Shown here: positions 10,982 through 17,835 of the stretch, piece after piece
How the letters are laid out: every line of letters begins with the position of its first letter
Position numbering within the stretch: the stretch's first letter is position 1
Assembly (NCBI GenBank): GCA_937967465.1
Contig: CALBSW010000205.1
Coordinates: 1-22,222, forward strand
Origin: an uncultured Flavobacteriales bacterium
GTDB taxonomy: Bacteria; Bacteroidota; Bacteroidia; Flavobacteriales_D; Sanyastnellaceae
DNA length: 22,222 nucleotides
Reading direction: 5' to 3'
The notes under the pieces: generated by a model
Seen by the model: the letters and a program-made list of their open reading frames with translations, nothing else
Database searches by the model: none
Told to the model about the DNA's origin: nothing
Translations under genes and position numbers: made by a program

Positions 10982-11022
10982 CGCAGGATGGTCATGGCCT
11001 GCTGAGAATGGGGCACAAGTGG

Positions 11023-12396
11023 TCAAAGAGGGCCTGGTCGATTGTGCGCGACGCACCCTTGCAAAGTGGTGGTGGGCACATTTTGGGTGGGCAAGGACAG
11101 CGGCATCAGTGTCTGCCCGTCCACCGCAATCCAGGCCATGCCACCACCGTCCTCCGTGAGCATCCAAATGAGGCCGTTGGCCCGGTCGGTTGTCATGGCC
11201 TGGACTTGGCCGGAATGAAACAGGTCGCCCTCCGCGGAGCCATCGTAAATGCGGGATTGCTGGCGGCTGATCCAGCTGCGGCCGTCTTCCAGAAGGCCGG
11301 CTTGGGAGACAGTTCCTTCGCCCTCTAGGGTGAGGGTGGTCAATCCCGTGCTGCCGTCGGGTTCGGTGAACCAGCGGCGGGCACGGCCGTCGGTTTCCAG
11401 TGCGGCCGGAGCGCCATCGAGGTGCATCAGCCAGCCGATGCCCTGCGGCCCGGCGGAGCCCGCTGCTTCTGGAGTCCATGTGATGGCGCCGATGCGGGCG
11501 CCGCTGTCCGCATTGTACCGCACCATGCGCCATTCACCCTGGGCTGTGCGGACCAGTGCGATGAGGTCAGATTCCATGCGGGCTGCATCGATCAGCACTT
11601 CTCCTTCTTGCAGCAGCCAGGTCGACACCGGAGTGCCATCGGGTCCAAGGCGTTCCACCCGGTCACCCCATCCGACGAGGGCGTGGGCAGGACCTCCTGT
11701 AGGGGCCGTCCGCCGGAGGACACGGACATGGTCGCCGATCAGTCCGGAAGGGGAGGTGCGCGTCCAGAGGACCGGGGCAGGTGGACCGTCGCCGACCGGG
11801 ACTGCTTGGAGTTCTTCGCCGCCCAGGAGCAGGAGCCCTTGTCCATCGAGGAACAACAGGTGCGCCAGATCCGCGCCGTTCAAGGGCCAGGGTCCCGGTG
11901 TCGGCAGGCCGAGGCCGGTGCATTGGGCGGGAGGACCGACGTCCAGCGACCAGAGTGCGTCGCTCGTCAGTGCGGTCCGGGTCAGCCACGCCTCGGCGAA
12001 ATCCACGGCGGTTTGTCCCTCCCCGTCCGTGGCCTTGGCCGTCAGGCGCAGCTGCACTGGATTTTCCGTTCCTTGAAAGTCGGCCGGGGTGGACCATGTG
12101 GTCCGCACGGTGTCTCGGCGGATGCCTTCGCTGCTGGCGGTCAAGTTCCCCGAGGTGCTCCACCAGATTCCACCGGAAACCGGGCCGATGTCAATCTGCC
12201 AGGTGGTGCCTCCCGTGTTTCCAGAGGAAGGCGCAGGGTCAGAAATGGCCACGCGCAAGGGGACATCTTCCGAGATCCCCCAATTGGACACCCCGGAGGG
12301 TTGAATCCAGCCCACACTGGGGGGCGCTTTTTCGACACCACATGCTGCCCAAAGGACAGGAAACCAGATGAGTACATGTCGGAATCGGAGGGGCAT
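11023..12396 (-). CDS. Predicted lipoprotein, possible beta-propeller-like, function unknown
   Basis: A 457-residue protein with a short hydrophobic N-terminus and a lipobox-like LWAAC ending at C19, so it is probably lipidated and attached to a membrane facing the periplasm or outside. After the signal come a proline/serine-rich stretch and then many short beta-rich segments rich in Trp, Gly and Asp (for example SLDVGPPAQCTGLGLPTPG and LLLLGGEELQAVPVGD). These read like blades of a WD/NHL-type propeller. Two possible cysteine partners lie at the C-terminus (GCVAH). I do not recognise a named family. It is followed by the NrtR-like gene in the same direction after 53 bases and is divergent from dnaB. 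A TAATTTG element lies 7 bases before the ATG. Confidence 0.75.
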   Translation of the reverse strand: MPLRFRHVLIWFPVLWAACGVEKAPPSVGWIQPSGVSNWGISEDVPLRVAISDPAPSSGNTGGTTWQIDIGPVSGGIWWSTSGNLTASSEGIRRDTVRTTWSTPADFQGTENPVQLRLTAKATDGEGQTAVDFAEAWLTRTALTSDALWSLDVGPPAQCTGLGLPTPGPWPLNGADLAHLLFLDGQGLLLLGGEELQAVPVGDGPPAPVLWTRTSPSGLIGDHVRVLRRTAPTGGPAHALVGWGDRVERLGPDGTPVSTWLLQEGEVLIDAARMESDLIALVRTAQGEWRMVRYNADSGARIGAITWTPEAAGSAGPQGIGWLMHLDGAPAALETDGRARRWFTEPDGSTGLTTLTLEGEGTVSQAGLLEDGRSWISRQQSRIYDGSAEGDLFHSGQVQAMTTDRANGLIWMLTEDGGGMAWIAVDGQTLMPLSLPTQNVPTTTLQGCVAHNRPGPL

Positions 12397-12403
12397 GTGC
12401 GGT

Positions 12404-12410
12404 CAAATTA
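12404..12410 (-). promoter_or_regulatory. Possible -7 element before the lipoprotein gene
   Basis: TAATTTG on the minus strand (12410-12404) is one base short of TAnnTTTG and lies 7 bases before the ATG at 12396. An identical heptamer stands in front of the divergent dnaB gene. Confidence 0.3.
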
Positions 12411-12475
12411 CGATGTGGACAGCCGTGTGGACGCGCCGTGGAAACGAAGCGTGCAAGCGGGGGAGAATGACGTGG

Positions 12476-12482
12476 TAATTTG
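12476..12482 (+). promoter_or_regulatory. Possible -7 element before dnaB
   Basis: TAATTTG (12476-12482) is one base short of the Bacteroidota -7 consensus. It lies 19 bases before the preferred GTG start of dnaB at 12502, consistent with a short leader and with that start. Confidence 0.3.
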
Positions 12483-12501
12483 CTCCTTCATCCCGATCAC
12501 C

Positions 12502-14043
12502 GTGGCCGACGACAAATCCCTCAATACCCAGCGCAAAAAATCGCGCAAGACGCCCGCCATCAGTACGGGCATGGCCGGCATCGGAAAGAAGCCGCCCCAG
12601 GCCGTGGAGTTGGAAGAGGCGGTGCTCGGTGCGTGCATGCTCGAGCAGACTGCCGTCAACGCTGTGATTGACATTTTGGAGCCGGCGGCATTCTACAAGG
12701 AGGCACACGGTGAGATTTACAAGGCGATCAAGGACCTCTTCGGTGACGCCGAGCCGATTGACCTCTTGACGGTGACGGAGAAGCTGCGGAAAGAGGGCAC
12801 CTTGGGATTCTGCGGCGGGCCGGCTTACGTGGCTGGACTGACGGACCGGGTGGCGAGTTCGGCCAACGTCGAAGCCCACGCACGGATTGTGGCGCAGAAG
12901 TTCATCCAGCGCGAGCTGATTCGCATCAGCAGTGAAACGATTGAATCCGCATTTGAGGACACCACGGATGTGTTCGACCTCTTGGACCGGTCCGAGCAGC
13001 AGCTGTTCGAGGTCGCCGAGGGCAACATCCGCCAAGGGTACCAGGAAATGGGGGCCGTCATCCGGCAGGTGATCGAAGGCATCGACCAGGCCCGCCTCAA
13101 TGAGGAAGGCGTCAGCGGCGTGCCCACCGGCTTTGCCGACCTCGACAAACTGACCGGGGGGTGGCAGCGCTCCGACATGGTGGTGCTCGCCGCGCGTCCT
13201 GGTATGGGCAAGACGGCTTTCGTGTTGTCCATGGCGCGGAACATGGCGGTCGACCACGACGTGCCGGTGGCCATCTTCTCCTTGGAGATGAGCTCGGCCC
13301 AGTTGGTCCAGCGTCTCGTTGCAGCGGAATCCGAGCTGAGCGCGGAGAAGTTCCGCAAGGGAGACCTTGAAGACTACGAGTACCAGCAGCTGCAGACCCG
13401 GATCAAGAAGTTGGCCAAGGCCAAGCTCTTCATCGACGACACCCCGGCATTGAGTGTGTTCGAACTCCGGGCCAAGTGCCGTCGCCTCAAGCAGAAGCAC
13501 GGCATCAGCATGGTCATCATCGACTACCTGCAGTTGATGACGGCAGGAAATGACAACGGCAAGGGCAACCGGGAGCAGGAGATCTCCACGATCAGCCGCT
13601 CCATCAAAAGCATCGCCAAGGAATTGGACGTGCCGGTCATTGCGCTGTCCCAGCTGTCGCGTTCTGTCGAGACCCGAGGTGGTGACAAGCGCCCCATCCT
13701 GTCCGACCTCCGTGAGTCCGGTGCCATCGAGCAGGACGCGGACATCGTGTGCTTCATCTACCGTCCGGAGTACTACGGCATCACTGAGGACGCGGACGGC
13801 ATGGACACCGAGAACATGGGGGAGCTGATCGTGGCCAAGCACCGGAACGGCGGGCTGGACACCGTGAAGATGCGCTTCACCAAGCACCTCGCGAAGTTCT
13901 CGGACTACAATGCGTTTGCCGAAAGTCCCTTCGACGGGGGAGGGGCCATGGCGCCCAACACCGACTTCGCCAACAGCGGTGCCAAGACCATGACCGTCGG
14001 TTCCAAGATGAATGGGCCGGACGATCAGGACGCGCCGTTCTGA
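12502..14043 (+). CDS. dnaB: Replicative DNA helicase DnaB
   Basis: This is a 513-residue hexameric helicase that unwinds DNA ahead of the replication fork. It has an N-terminal DnaB domain (about 30-135, PPQAVELEEAVLGACML), a linker, and a RecA-like C-terminal domain. That domain carries Walker A ARPGMGKT (231-238), SLEMSSAQL (260-268), Walker B MVIIDYLQLM (337-346), ALSQLSR (381-387) and LRESGAIEQDAD (403-414). The frame is open from 11422, but that region is a shadow of the lipoprotein gene. GTG at 12502 is chosen because it gives the usual Bacteroidota length and a short basic N-terminal tail (NTQRKKSRK) before PPQ; ATG at 12571 is the alternative. No intein interrupts it. It is divergent from the lipoprotein gene and is followed by a secreted protein. 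Confidence 0.96.
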   Translation: MADDKSLNTQRKKSRKTPAISTGMAGIGKKPPQAVELEEAVLGACMLEQTAVNAVIDILEPAAFYKEAHGEIYKAIKDLFGDAEPIDLLTVTEKLRKEGTLGFCGGPAYVAGLTDRVASSANVEAHARIVAQKFIQRELIRISSETIESAFEDTTDVFDLLDRSEQQLFEVAEGNIRQGYQEMGAVIRQVIEGIDQARLNEEGVSGVPTGFADLDKLTGGWQRSDMVVLAARPGMGKTAFVLSMARNMAVDHDVPVAIFSLEMSSAQLVQRLVAAESELSAEKFRKGDLEDYEYQQLQTRIKKLAKAKLFIDDTPALSVFELRAKCRRLKQKHGISMVIIDYLQLMTAGNDNGKGNREQEISTISRSIKSIAKELDVPVIALSQLSRSVETRGGDKRPILSDLRESGAIEQDADIVCFIYRPEYYGITEDADGMDTENMGELIVAKHRNGGLDTVKMRFTKHLAKFSDYNAFAESPFDGGGAMAPNTDFANSGAKTMTVGSKMNGPDDQDAPF

Positions 14044-14085
14044 TTCCTTCAGGCATCCTGACCGCCGCCGGGGAGAGGTCTGGGC

Positions 14086-14093
14086 TATCTTTC
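14086..14093 (+). promoter_or_regulatory. -7 promoter element (TATCTTTC) of the secreted AsnB-like gene
   Basis: TATCTTTC differs from TAnnTTTG only in the last base and lies 5 bases before the double ATG at 14099. The transcript would be nearly leaderless, a spacing common for Bacteroidota promoters. Confidence 0.45.
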
Positions 14094-14098
14094 GGGAC

Positions 14099-15367
14099 AT
14101 GATGCACCGCTTCCGTACCGTGCTGTTGATGGCGATGCTGGGCCTGGCCGGGACCTTGCAAGCCAGTCGACTGCTCATCCCCATGGATGAGGGGCAATCC
14201 AATCACCTCAAGGCCTACGGCGTGGCCTTCTGGGTCTTGGAACAGGGCCTGGAGGTGGAATGGTTGCTGAACTACCGCGGTGGGAGTTTCCTGATTCCCT
14301 CCGCCCCGGCCATCAGCAGCGAGTGCACCATTCGGGGTGTGGACTTCGAGCCAATGGCCGATGTGCAAGCCCGGCAGATCCTCAACGGCATTGCAGACCC
14401 CGAAGTGAACCAACAGCGGGTCAAGTTGGAGGTGGCTCCCAAAGTGGCGGTCTACAGCCCGAAGAGCAAGTTGCCGTGGGACGATGCGGTGACGTTGGTG
14501 TTGACCTATGCCGAGATCCCCTACGATGTGGTCTACGATGCGGAGGTGATGGAGGGCAAATTGGTCGAATACGATTGGTTGCACCTGCACCACGAAGACT
14601 TCACCGGTCAGTTTGGCAAGTTCTACCGGGCCTACCGCAATGCCGCGTGGTACCAGGAGGAGCAGGCCAAGCAGGAAGCGTCCGCTGCCTCGCTCGGGTT
14701 TGCGAAAGTGAGTGAGATGAAGCGGGCCGTGGCCCTGGAGATGCGCAACTTCGTGTTGGGTGGGGGCTTCCTCTTCACGATGTGTTCCGGTACAGACAGC
14801 TTCGACATCGCCTTGGCCGCTCAGGAAACGGACATCTGCGAGCCCATGTTCGATGGGGACCCTGCAGATCCTTTGGCCCAGCAGAAGCTGGATTTCGAGC
14901 AAGGCTTTGCGTTCTGGAATTATCGCCTGGTCCGCGACCCCTTGGTCTATGAATTCAGCGACATCGACGCCACGGAAGAACACGGCAAGGCCAAGGAGAT
15001 CAAAGACTTCTTCACCCTGTTCGACTTCTCTGCGAAGTGGGATGTGATTCCCACGATGCTCACCCAAAGCCACGAGCGGGTCATCCATGGATTCATGGGA
15101 CAGACCACGGCATTCCGCAAGGAGTTCGTGCGGCCGGACGCCACCATCCTCGGCGAGAGTCGGGGCATCGGGTCGGTCAAGTACCTCCACGGGACCTTGG
15201 GGGAGGGCCAGTGGAGCTATTACGGAGGTCACGATCCGGAGGATTACCGGCACCTGGTGAATGACCCGCCAACGGATTTGAACCTGCATCCCAATTCACC
15301 GGGATATCGGTTGATCCTCAACAACATTCTGTTCCCGGCATCGCGGGAAAAGAAGCGAAAAACGTAA
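14099..15367 (+). CDS. Secreted GATase-like protein of the family often annotated 'asparagine synthetase B'
   Basis: A 422-residue protein with a signal peptide (basic MMHRFR, hydrophobic 8-18, likely cleavage after TLQA at residue 22). The mature part begins with LLIPMDEGQSNHLKAYG. It has a Rossmann-like segment (VAVYSPKSKLPWDD, about 116-129), a nucleophile-elbow-like GGGFLFTMCSGTDS (221-234, C229) and a late WSYYGGHDPEDY (372-383, H378). This resembles a class I glutamine amidotransferase-like or ThuA-like fold. Homologues in Bacteroidota are commonly labelled asparagine synthetase B (from memory of annotations). However, neither the N-terminal Cys nor the SGGxDS ATP-pyrophosphatase loop of true AsnB is present, and the protein is exported. 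Its substrate is unknown. The first of two adjacent ATGs is used; a near-consensus -7 element lies just upstream. Confidence 0.8.
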   Translation: MMHRFRTVLLMAMLGLAGTLQASRLLIPMDEGQSNHLKAYGVAFWVLEQGLEVEWLLNYRGGSFLIPSAPAISSECTIRGVDFEPMADVQARQILNGIADPEVNQQRVKLEVAPKVAVYSPKSKLPWDDAVTLVLTYAEIPYDVVYDAEVMEGKLVEYDWLHLHHEDFTGQFGKFYRAYRNAAWYQEEQAKQEASAASLGFAKVSEMKRAVALEMRNFVLGGGFLFTMCSGTDSFDIALAAQETDICEPMFDGDPADPLAQQKLDFEQGFAFWNYRLVRDPLVYEFSDIDATEEHGKAKEIKDFFTLFDFSAKWDVIPTMLTQSHERVIHGFMGQTTAFRKEFVRPDATILGESRGIGSVKYLHGTLGEGQWSYYGGHDPEDYRHLVNDPPTDLNLHPNSPGYRLILNNILFPASREKKRKT

Positions 15368-15378
15368 AAGGCCGGGGG

Positions 15379-15951
15379 TTATCGGACGGTGACGATGAGC
15401 GTGAACAGCTCTCGTCCATCTTCCTGTGAGTCAAACCGGTAATCGATGGGGCCCGTGGCCTTCTTGGCCAAACTCAGGAGACCCAGGCCGGCCCCGCCTT
15501 TGTCAGACAGCTGGCCGTTGCAGAGCGTTTCGATGTAGGTCTTGCGCAAGGTGTCCTCGTCCATGCCATTGATGTCGGCCAGACGGTCGGAAAGGTGGCT
15601 GCGCATCTCCGAGTCCACCATGTTGCCGCATTGAACCTGGAAACCCACGGGGGTGCTTTCCAAGGTGAGGTAGAGCTGGGTGAATCCGTTCTCTTCGATC
15701 AACCCGTGGCGCATGACGTTTTGCAGACATTCGATGAGCACATTGCCGATGCGCTTCATCAGGGTGCGGCCACCATTGGCAGCTGCGCTTTTCTCTGCGA
15801 GGTCCAGGAGTCCCTCCATTCCAGAGGAGTCCACAGGGCCGATGTAGGACAGCAGGGTGCCGTACTGGTCCTCACCACCATGGTCCTTTTGAAGGACGGT
15901 CCGCAGCTCCCGCTGCAGCACTTGGAGGTTTTTGGACGTTTTGAACGACAT
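15379..15951 (-). CDS. SiaB-family (DUF6272) HATPase-like protein kinase
   Basis: A 190-residue soluble protein with a GHKL/HATPase-like fold. It has an N-box-like segment IGNVLIECLQNVMRHG (68-83, with E74 and N78) and a glycine lid SDKGGAGLGLLSLAKK (149-164), followed by a strand-rich C-terminus. SDKGGAGLGL is characteristic of SiaB-like kinases, which in Pseudomonas phosphorylate the SiaC switch protein in a biofilm/c-di-GMP pathway with the PP2C phosphatase SiaA. No siaA, siaC or sensor gene is visible within 5 kb, so it is an orphan here. The length is typical. The ATG at 15951 is used. Its upstream region contains a 10-bp direct repeat with a 21-bp period. It converges on the AsnB-like gene 11 bases away. 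The family assignment is by motif recall; an anti-sigma-factor-like role is a less likely alternative. Confidence 0.75.
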   Translation of the reverse strand: MSFKTSKNLQVLQRELRTVLQKDHGGEDQYGTLLSYIGPVDSSGMEGLLDLAEKSAAANGGRTLMKRIGNVLIECLQNVMRHGLIEENGFTQLYLTLESTPVGFQVQCGNMVDSEMRSHLSDRLADINGMDEDTLRKTYIETLCNGQLSDKGGAGLGLLSLAKKATGPIDYRFDSQEDGRELFTLIVTVR

Positions 15952-15986
15952 ATTCGGGCTTTGGTCCTACTAATTTAGTCAAACAA

Positions 15987-16017
15987 TCGACGAAATCTAT
16001 ATTCTTGTCGACGAAAT
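15987..16017. repeat. Tandem direct repeat TCGACGAAAT x2 upstream of the SiaB-like gene
   Basis: TCGACGAAAT occurs at 15987-15996 and again at 16008-16017, a spacing of 21 bp or two helical turns. It lies 36-66 bases upstream of the SiaB-like start. Two sites on the same DNA face are typical of an operator for a dimeric or cooperative regulator; that role is inferred. Confidence 0.4.
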
Positions 16018-16058
16018 TTGTAGGCGTAGCCAAGTTACGCGAGGAGGTCGTCCGGTTT

Positions 16059-16081
16059 CCCCTTCTTGGGGGTCTTTTTTT
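16059..16081 (+). terminator. Plus-strand intrinsic terminator with no upstream plus-strand gene
   Basis: CCCC (16059-16062), loop TTCTT, GGGG (16068-16071), then G, TC and seven T residues (16075-16081). On the plus strand this is a plausible intrinsic terminator, yet both flanking genes run on the minus strand. It may end a short non-coding transcript whose other structured element is GCGTA/TACGC (16024-16028 / 16036-16040). Alternatively it may block antisense transcription. Confidence 0.45.
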
Positions 16082-16099
16082 CACAGGTTCACACCGGTC

Positions 16100-16372
16100 T
16101 CAAGCGGCTTTGTACCGGCGAATTCGACCCGGAGACACGATGGAGGTGCCATCTGGTTGACACAGCATGTCATAGAACTCCGGTCGGCAGAAATTCAGGC
16201 TTCCCCGAAAAGTGGAGCTGGACAGGTGCGCATGCCAGACGGCCAATGCGGTGCGTTGGAGTTGCTTCCAAGCAAAGCTGCTGAATCCCTCAGGACATGG
16301 AAACGAAGCGACGTGGAGTCGGGCAGACTGCAAGGAGGCGATGGGTTGGGGCAGGGCGATTGGGGTCATCAT
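16100..16372 (-). CDS. Small hypothetical protein (second gene of an overlapping pair)
   Basis: A 90-residue frame starting at the first of two adjacent ATGs (16372), which overlaps the TGA of the upstream small gene as ATGA. That coupling, and a codon choice resembling the neighbours, are the main reasons to call it real. I do not recognise the protein. It has a mixed hydrophobic/aromatic middle (FSSFAWKQLQRTALAVWHAH, about 31-50), a Cys/aromatic segment (FCRPEFYDMLC) and a basic end (GRIRRYKAA). There is no signal peptide or membrane span. The frame remains open 31 codons further upstream, but that part is proline/arginine-rich shadow of the first gene. It could be spurious, as high GC leaves many open frames. 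Confidence 0.5.
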   Translation of the reverse strand: MMTPIALPQPIASLQSARLHVASFPCPEGFSSFAWKQLQRTALAVWHAHLSSSTFRGSLNFCRPEFYDMLCQPDGTSIVSPGRIRRYKAA

Positions 16373-16725
16373 GCTGCGGTTTGAAGGCGGTGGGACGCGG
16401 TGGACACAGGGGCATCCAAAGACAAGCCTTGGCCGAGGATGCCCACGACATCGAGGAGGTTCCAACGTCGCAGGCCGGAATGAGGATCGGTCAGGGTGCA
16501 GTCGCGGAAGGCTGAGAGGAGGGCAATGGCCCTGGAGCGGTCCGCCCGTTCACGCAGAAGACGCTGAAAAACAGGGTAGTCCAGCGCCCATTTGACGAGG
16601 TCGCCGGTGGCGGATTTGCAGACGACATGGATGGGCATGTCGGTGCCGGCGTAAGCGATGGAGAGCAGGCTGCCGAGCGGGGAGAGGGAAGGAGAGTGTA
16701 CCATGGGGAAGCGTTGACAGTACAA
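16369..16725 (-). CDS. Small hypothetical protein (first gene of an overlapping pair)
   Basis: A frame of up to 118 residues that I do not recognise. The protein-like core is about residues 20-96: LSIAYAGTDMPIHVVCKS, then VKWALDYPVFQRLLRERADR, an ALLSAF helix and WNLLDVVGILGQG. It reads as a small alpha/beta soluble domain with no signal peptide. Starts at 16725, 16704 (residue 8) and 16638 (residue 30) are all possible. The TGA overlaps the ATG of the next small gene by the ATGA pattern, as in the met operon. It lies 59 bases after the WYL gene, behind that gene's terminator, so it probably has its own promoter near the inverted repeats at 16740-16758 and 16712-16727. Confidence 0.55.
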   Translation of the reverse strand: MYCQRFPMVHSPSLSPLGSLLSIAYAGTDMPIHVVCKSATGDLVKWALDYPVFQRLLRERADRSRAIALLSAFRDCTLTDPHSGLRRWNLLDVVGILGQGLSLDAPVSTASHRLQTAA

Positions 16726-16739
16726 CGTTCCCGGGTGGG

Positions 16740-16758
16740 TCCGTAACGGATTTACGGA
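16740..16758. repeat. Perfect inverted repeat TCCGTAA-N5-TTACGGA
   Basis: TCCGTAA (16740-16746) and TTACGGA (16752-16758) form a 7-bp perfect dyad with a 5-base centre. It lies between the WYL gene terminator and the first small hypothetical gene. This is a good shape for an operator bound by a dimeric repressor. A second, shorter dyad CGTTG/CAACG (16712-16716 / 16723-16727) lies next to it. Confidence 0.45.
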
Positions 16759-16763
16759 GGGTC

Positions 16764-16783
16764 AAAAAAATCGCGAAGCCGCG
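16764..16783 (-). terminator. Intrinsic terminator after the WYL regulator gene
   Basis: On the minus strand CGCG (16783-16780), loop GCTT and CGCG (16775-16772) are followed by one A and seven T residues (16770-16764). It begins one base after the WYL stop codon. The stem is short but very GC-rich and the T tract is clear. Confidence 0.65.
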
Positions 16784-16784
16784 C

Positions 16785-17816
16785 TCAGTCCAGTCTGTCG
16801 AGGGCGTCTTGGTGGGTCTGTCGGAGGGATTCCACCCAAGATGCAGGTCCGAGTGGATGGACGTGTGCGCCAAACCCCAGAATCCACTGGTTCAACTCGT
16901 AAGTCGGGTGGACGTCGATGGCATAACAGGTCCATCCGGGGTGCGGTGGGGCCACATCCAGGTGGCGCTGTGTGGCGTGGATGGGTTGGCTGTCGAGGTA
17001 GTGGGACAACAGGGGCGCTGCAGCCCAGCGAAACTCTTGGACGCCTCCGGCTCCGGAGGTGATGCCGATGGTGTCCTTGAAGTAACGGTCTGCATCGAAT
17101 TTCGGATCCCGCACAAACCGGGCGTCATCCAATGCCACGTCGGACATCCGATCGAGGGCAAACGTTTTGACATCGTCTGCGCCTTCGGGTTTCCCGATCA
17201 AATACCAGCGGTTGCGGTATTCCTTCATCAGGTAAGGTTCGATGCACCGGTCGGATTCCTCAGGGTCGCCACCAGCCACGAATTTGCGGTAGGTGAAGCG
17301 CACCACGCGTTGCTCTCCAATGGCGGACATCAAGGCGGCGATGTGCTCCGTCCCCAACGTTTGCGGCGCTTGTTCGAATTGGATGTGCTGGTCGATGCCC
17401 TGTCCAGGGGCCGTGGCATGGACGCGGTCGAAAATCCGGCCGATGGCACTCTGGTACTGCTGGAACACGGGCATGTCCCGGAACTGCAGCAAGGTGAGGG
17501 TGGCGAAGCGCAGGGCTTGAAGGTCCTGTTCCTGCAAATTCAATCCACTGATGCTGTAATCTGGGTCCTCGTATTCGTAGCCGCGGTGTTCGGCATTGTA
17601 GACGATGGGGGCGTGGTAGCCGAGTTCATTTTCATTGCGCATCGCCCAGAGGTCCTTCTCGATGGTGGAGATGCTGATGCGTTCGCCCTCGCTTCCATAC
17701 AGCCCTTCTTCGCAGGCCCGCCGCAAATCCTCCTTGGTGGGATAGGGCCGCATCCGGTTGGTCAAGCAACGGTCGATGATGCGGTATCGCAGGAGGGCGT
17801 ATTTGTTGGCGGGCAT
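16785..17816 (-). CDS. WYL-domain transcriptional regulator
   Basis: A 343-residue regulator with an N-terminal winged helix-turn-helix (about 1-80, TIEKDLWAMR in the recognition region). A WYL ligand-binding domain follows (about 155-235, with the name-giving RWYLIGK at 203-209 and FALDRM at 219-224), and then a C-terminal WCX-like extension (about 255-340). WYL proteins sense nucleic acid or nucleotide ligands and control stress, DNA repair or defence genes; the ligand here is unknown. It starts at ATG 17816, 19 bases after the DUF554 gene, so the two are probably one transcript ended by the terminator at 16764-16783. No adjacent defence genes are visible, so a defence role is not supported. 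Confidence 0.9.
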   Translation of the reverse strand: MPANKYALLRYRIIDRCLTNRMRPYPTKEDLRRACEEGLYGSEGERISISTIEKDLWAMRNENELGYHAPIVYNAEHRGYEYEDPDYSISGLNLQEQDLQALRFATLTLLQFRDMPVFQQYQSAIGRIFDRVHATAPGQGIDQHIQFEQAPQTLGTEHIAALMSAIGEQRVVRFTYRKFVAGGDPEESDRCIEPYLMKEYRNRWYLIGKPEGADDVKTFALDRMSDVALDDARFVRDPKFDADRYFKDTIGITSGAGGVQEFRWAAAPLLSHYLDSQPIHATQRHLDVAPPHPGWTCYAIDVHPTYELNQWILGFGAHVHPLGPASWVESLRQTHQDALDRLD

Positions 17817-17835
17817 GGCGGTGGAATCTGGGCGG

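Noticed and set aside
10970..11533. N-terminal extension of the NrtR-like frame to 426 codons
   Set aside because: The extra 188 residues overlap the lipoprotein gene in another frame, are Arg/Pro/His-rich, and precede a normal NrtR N-terminus at 10969.
11422..12501. N-terminal extension of the dnaB frame
   Set aside because: It lies antisense to the lipoprotein gene and has no similarity to DnaB; the protein already has normal length from 12502.
15872..16084. Minus-strand 70-codon frame upstream of and overlapping the SiaB-like gene
   Set aside because: It covers the promoter region and direct repeats, then shadows the SiaB-like coding frame; there is no coding evidence.
16212..16595. Plus-strand 127-codon frame over the small-gene pair
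   Set aside because: The composition is Gly/Arg/Trp-rich and less protein-like than the minus-strand pair, which also shows ATGA coupling.
16785..17816. WYL regulator as a marker of an anti-phage defence island
   Set aside because: No nuclease, helicase, methylase or other defence gene lies beside it; neighbours are DUF554 and tiny unknown genes.
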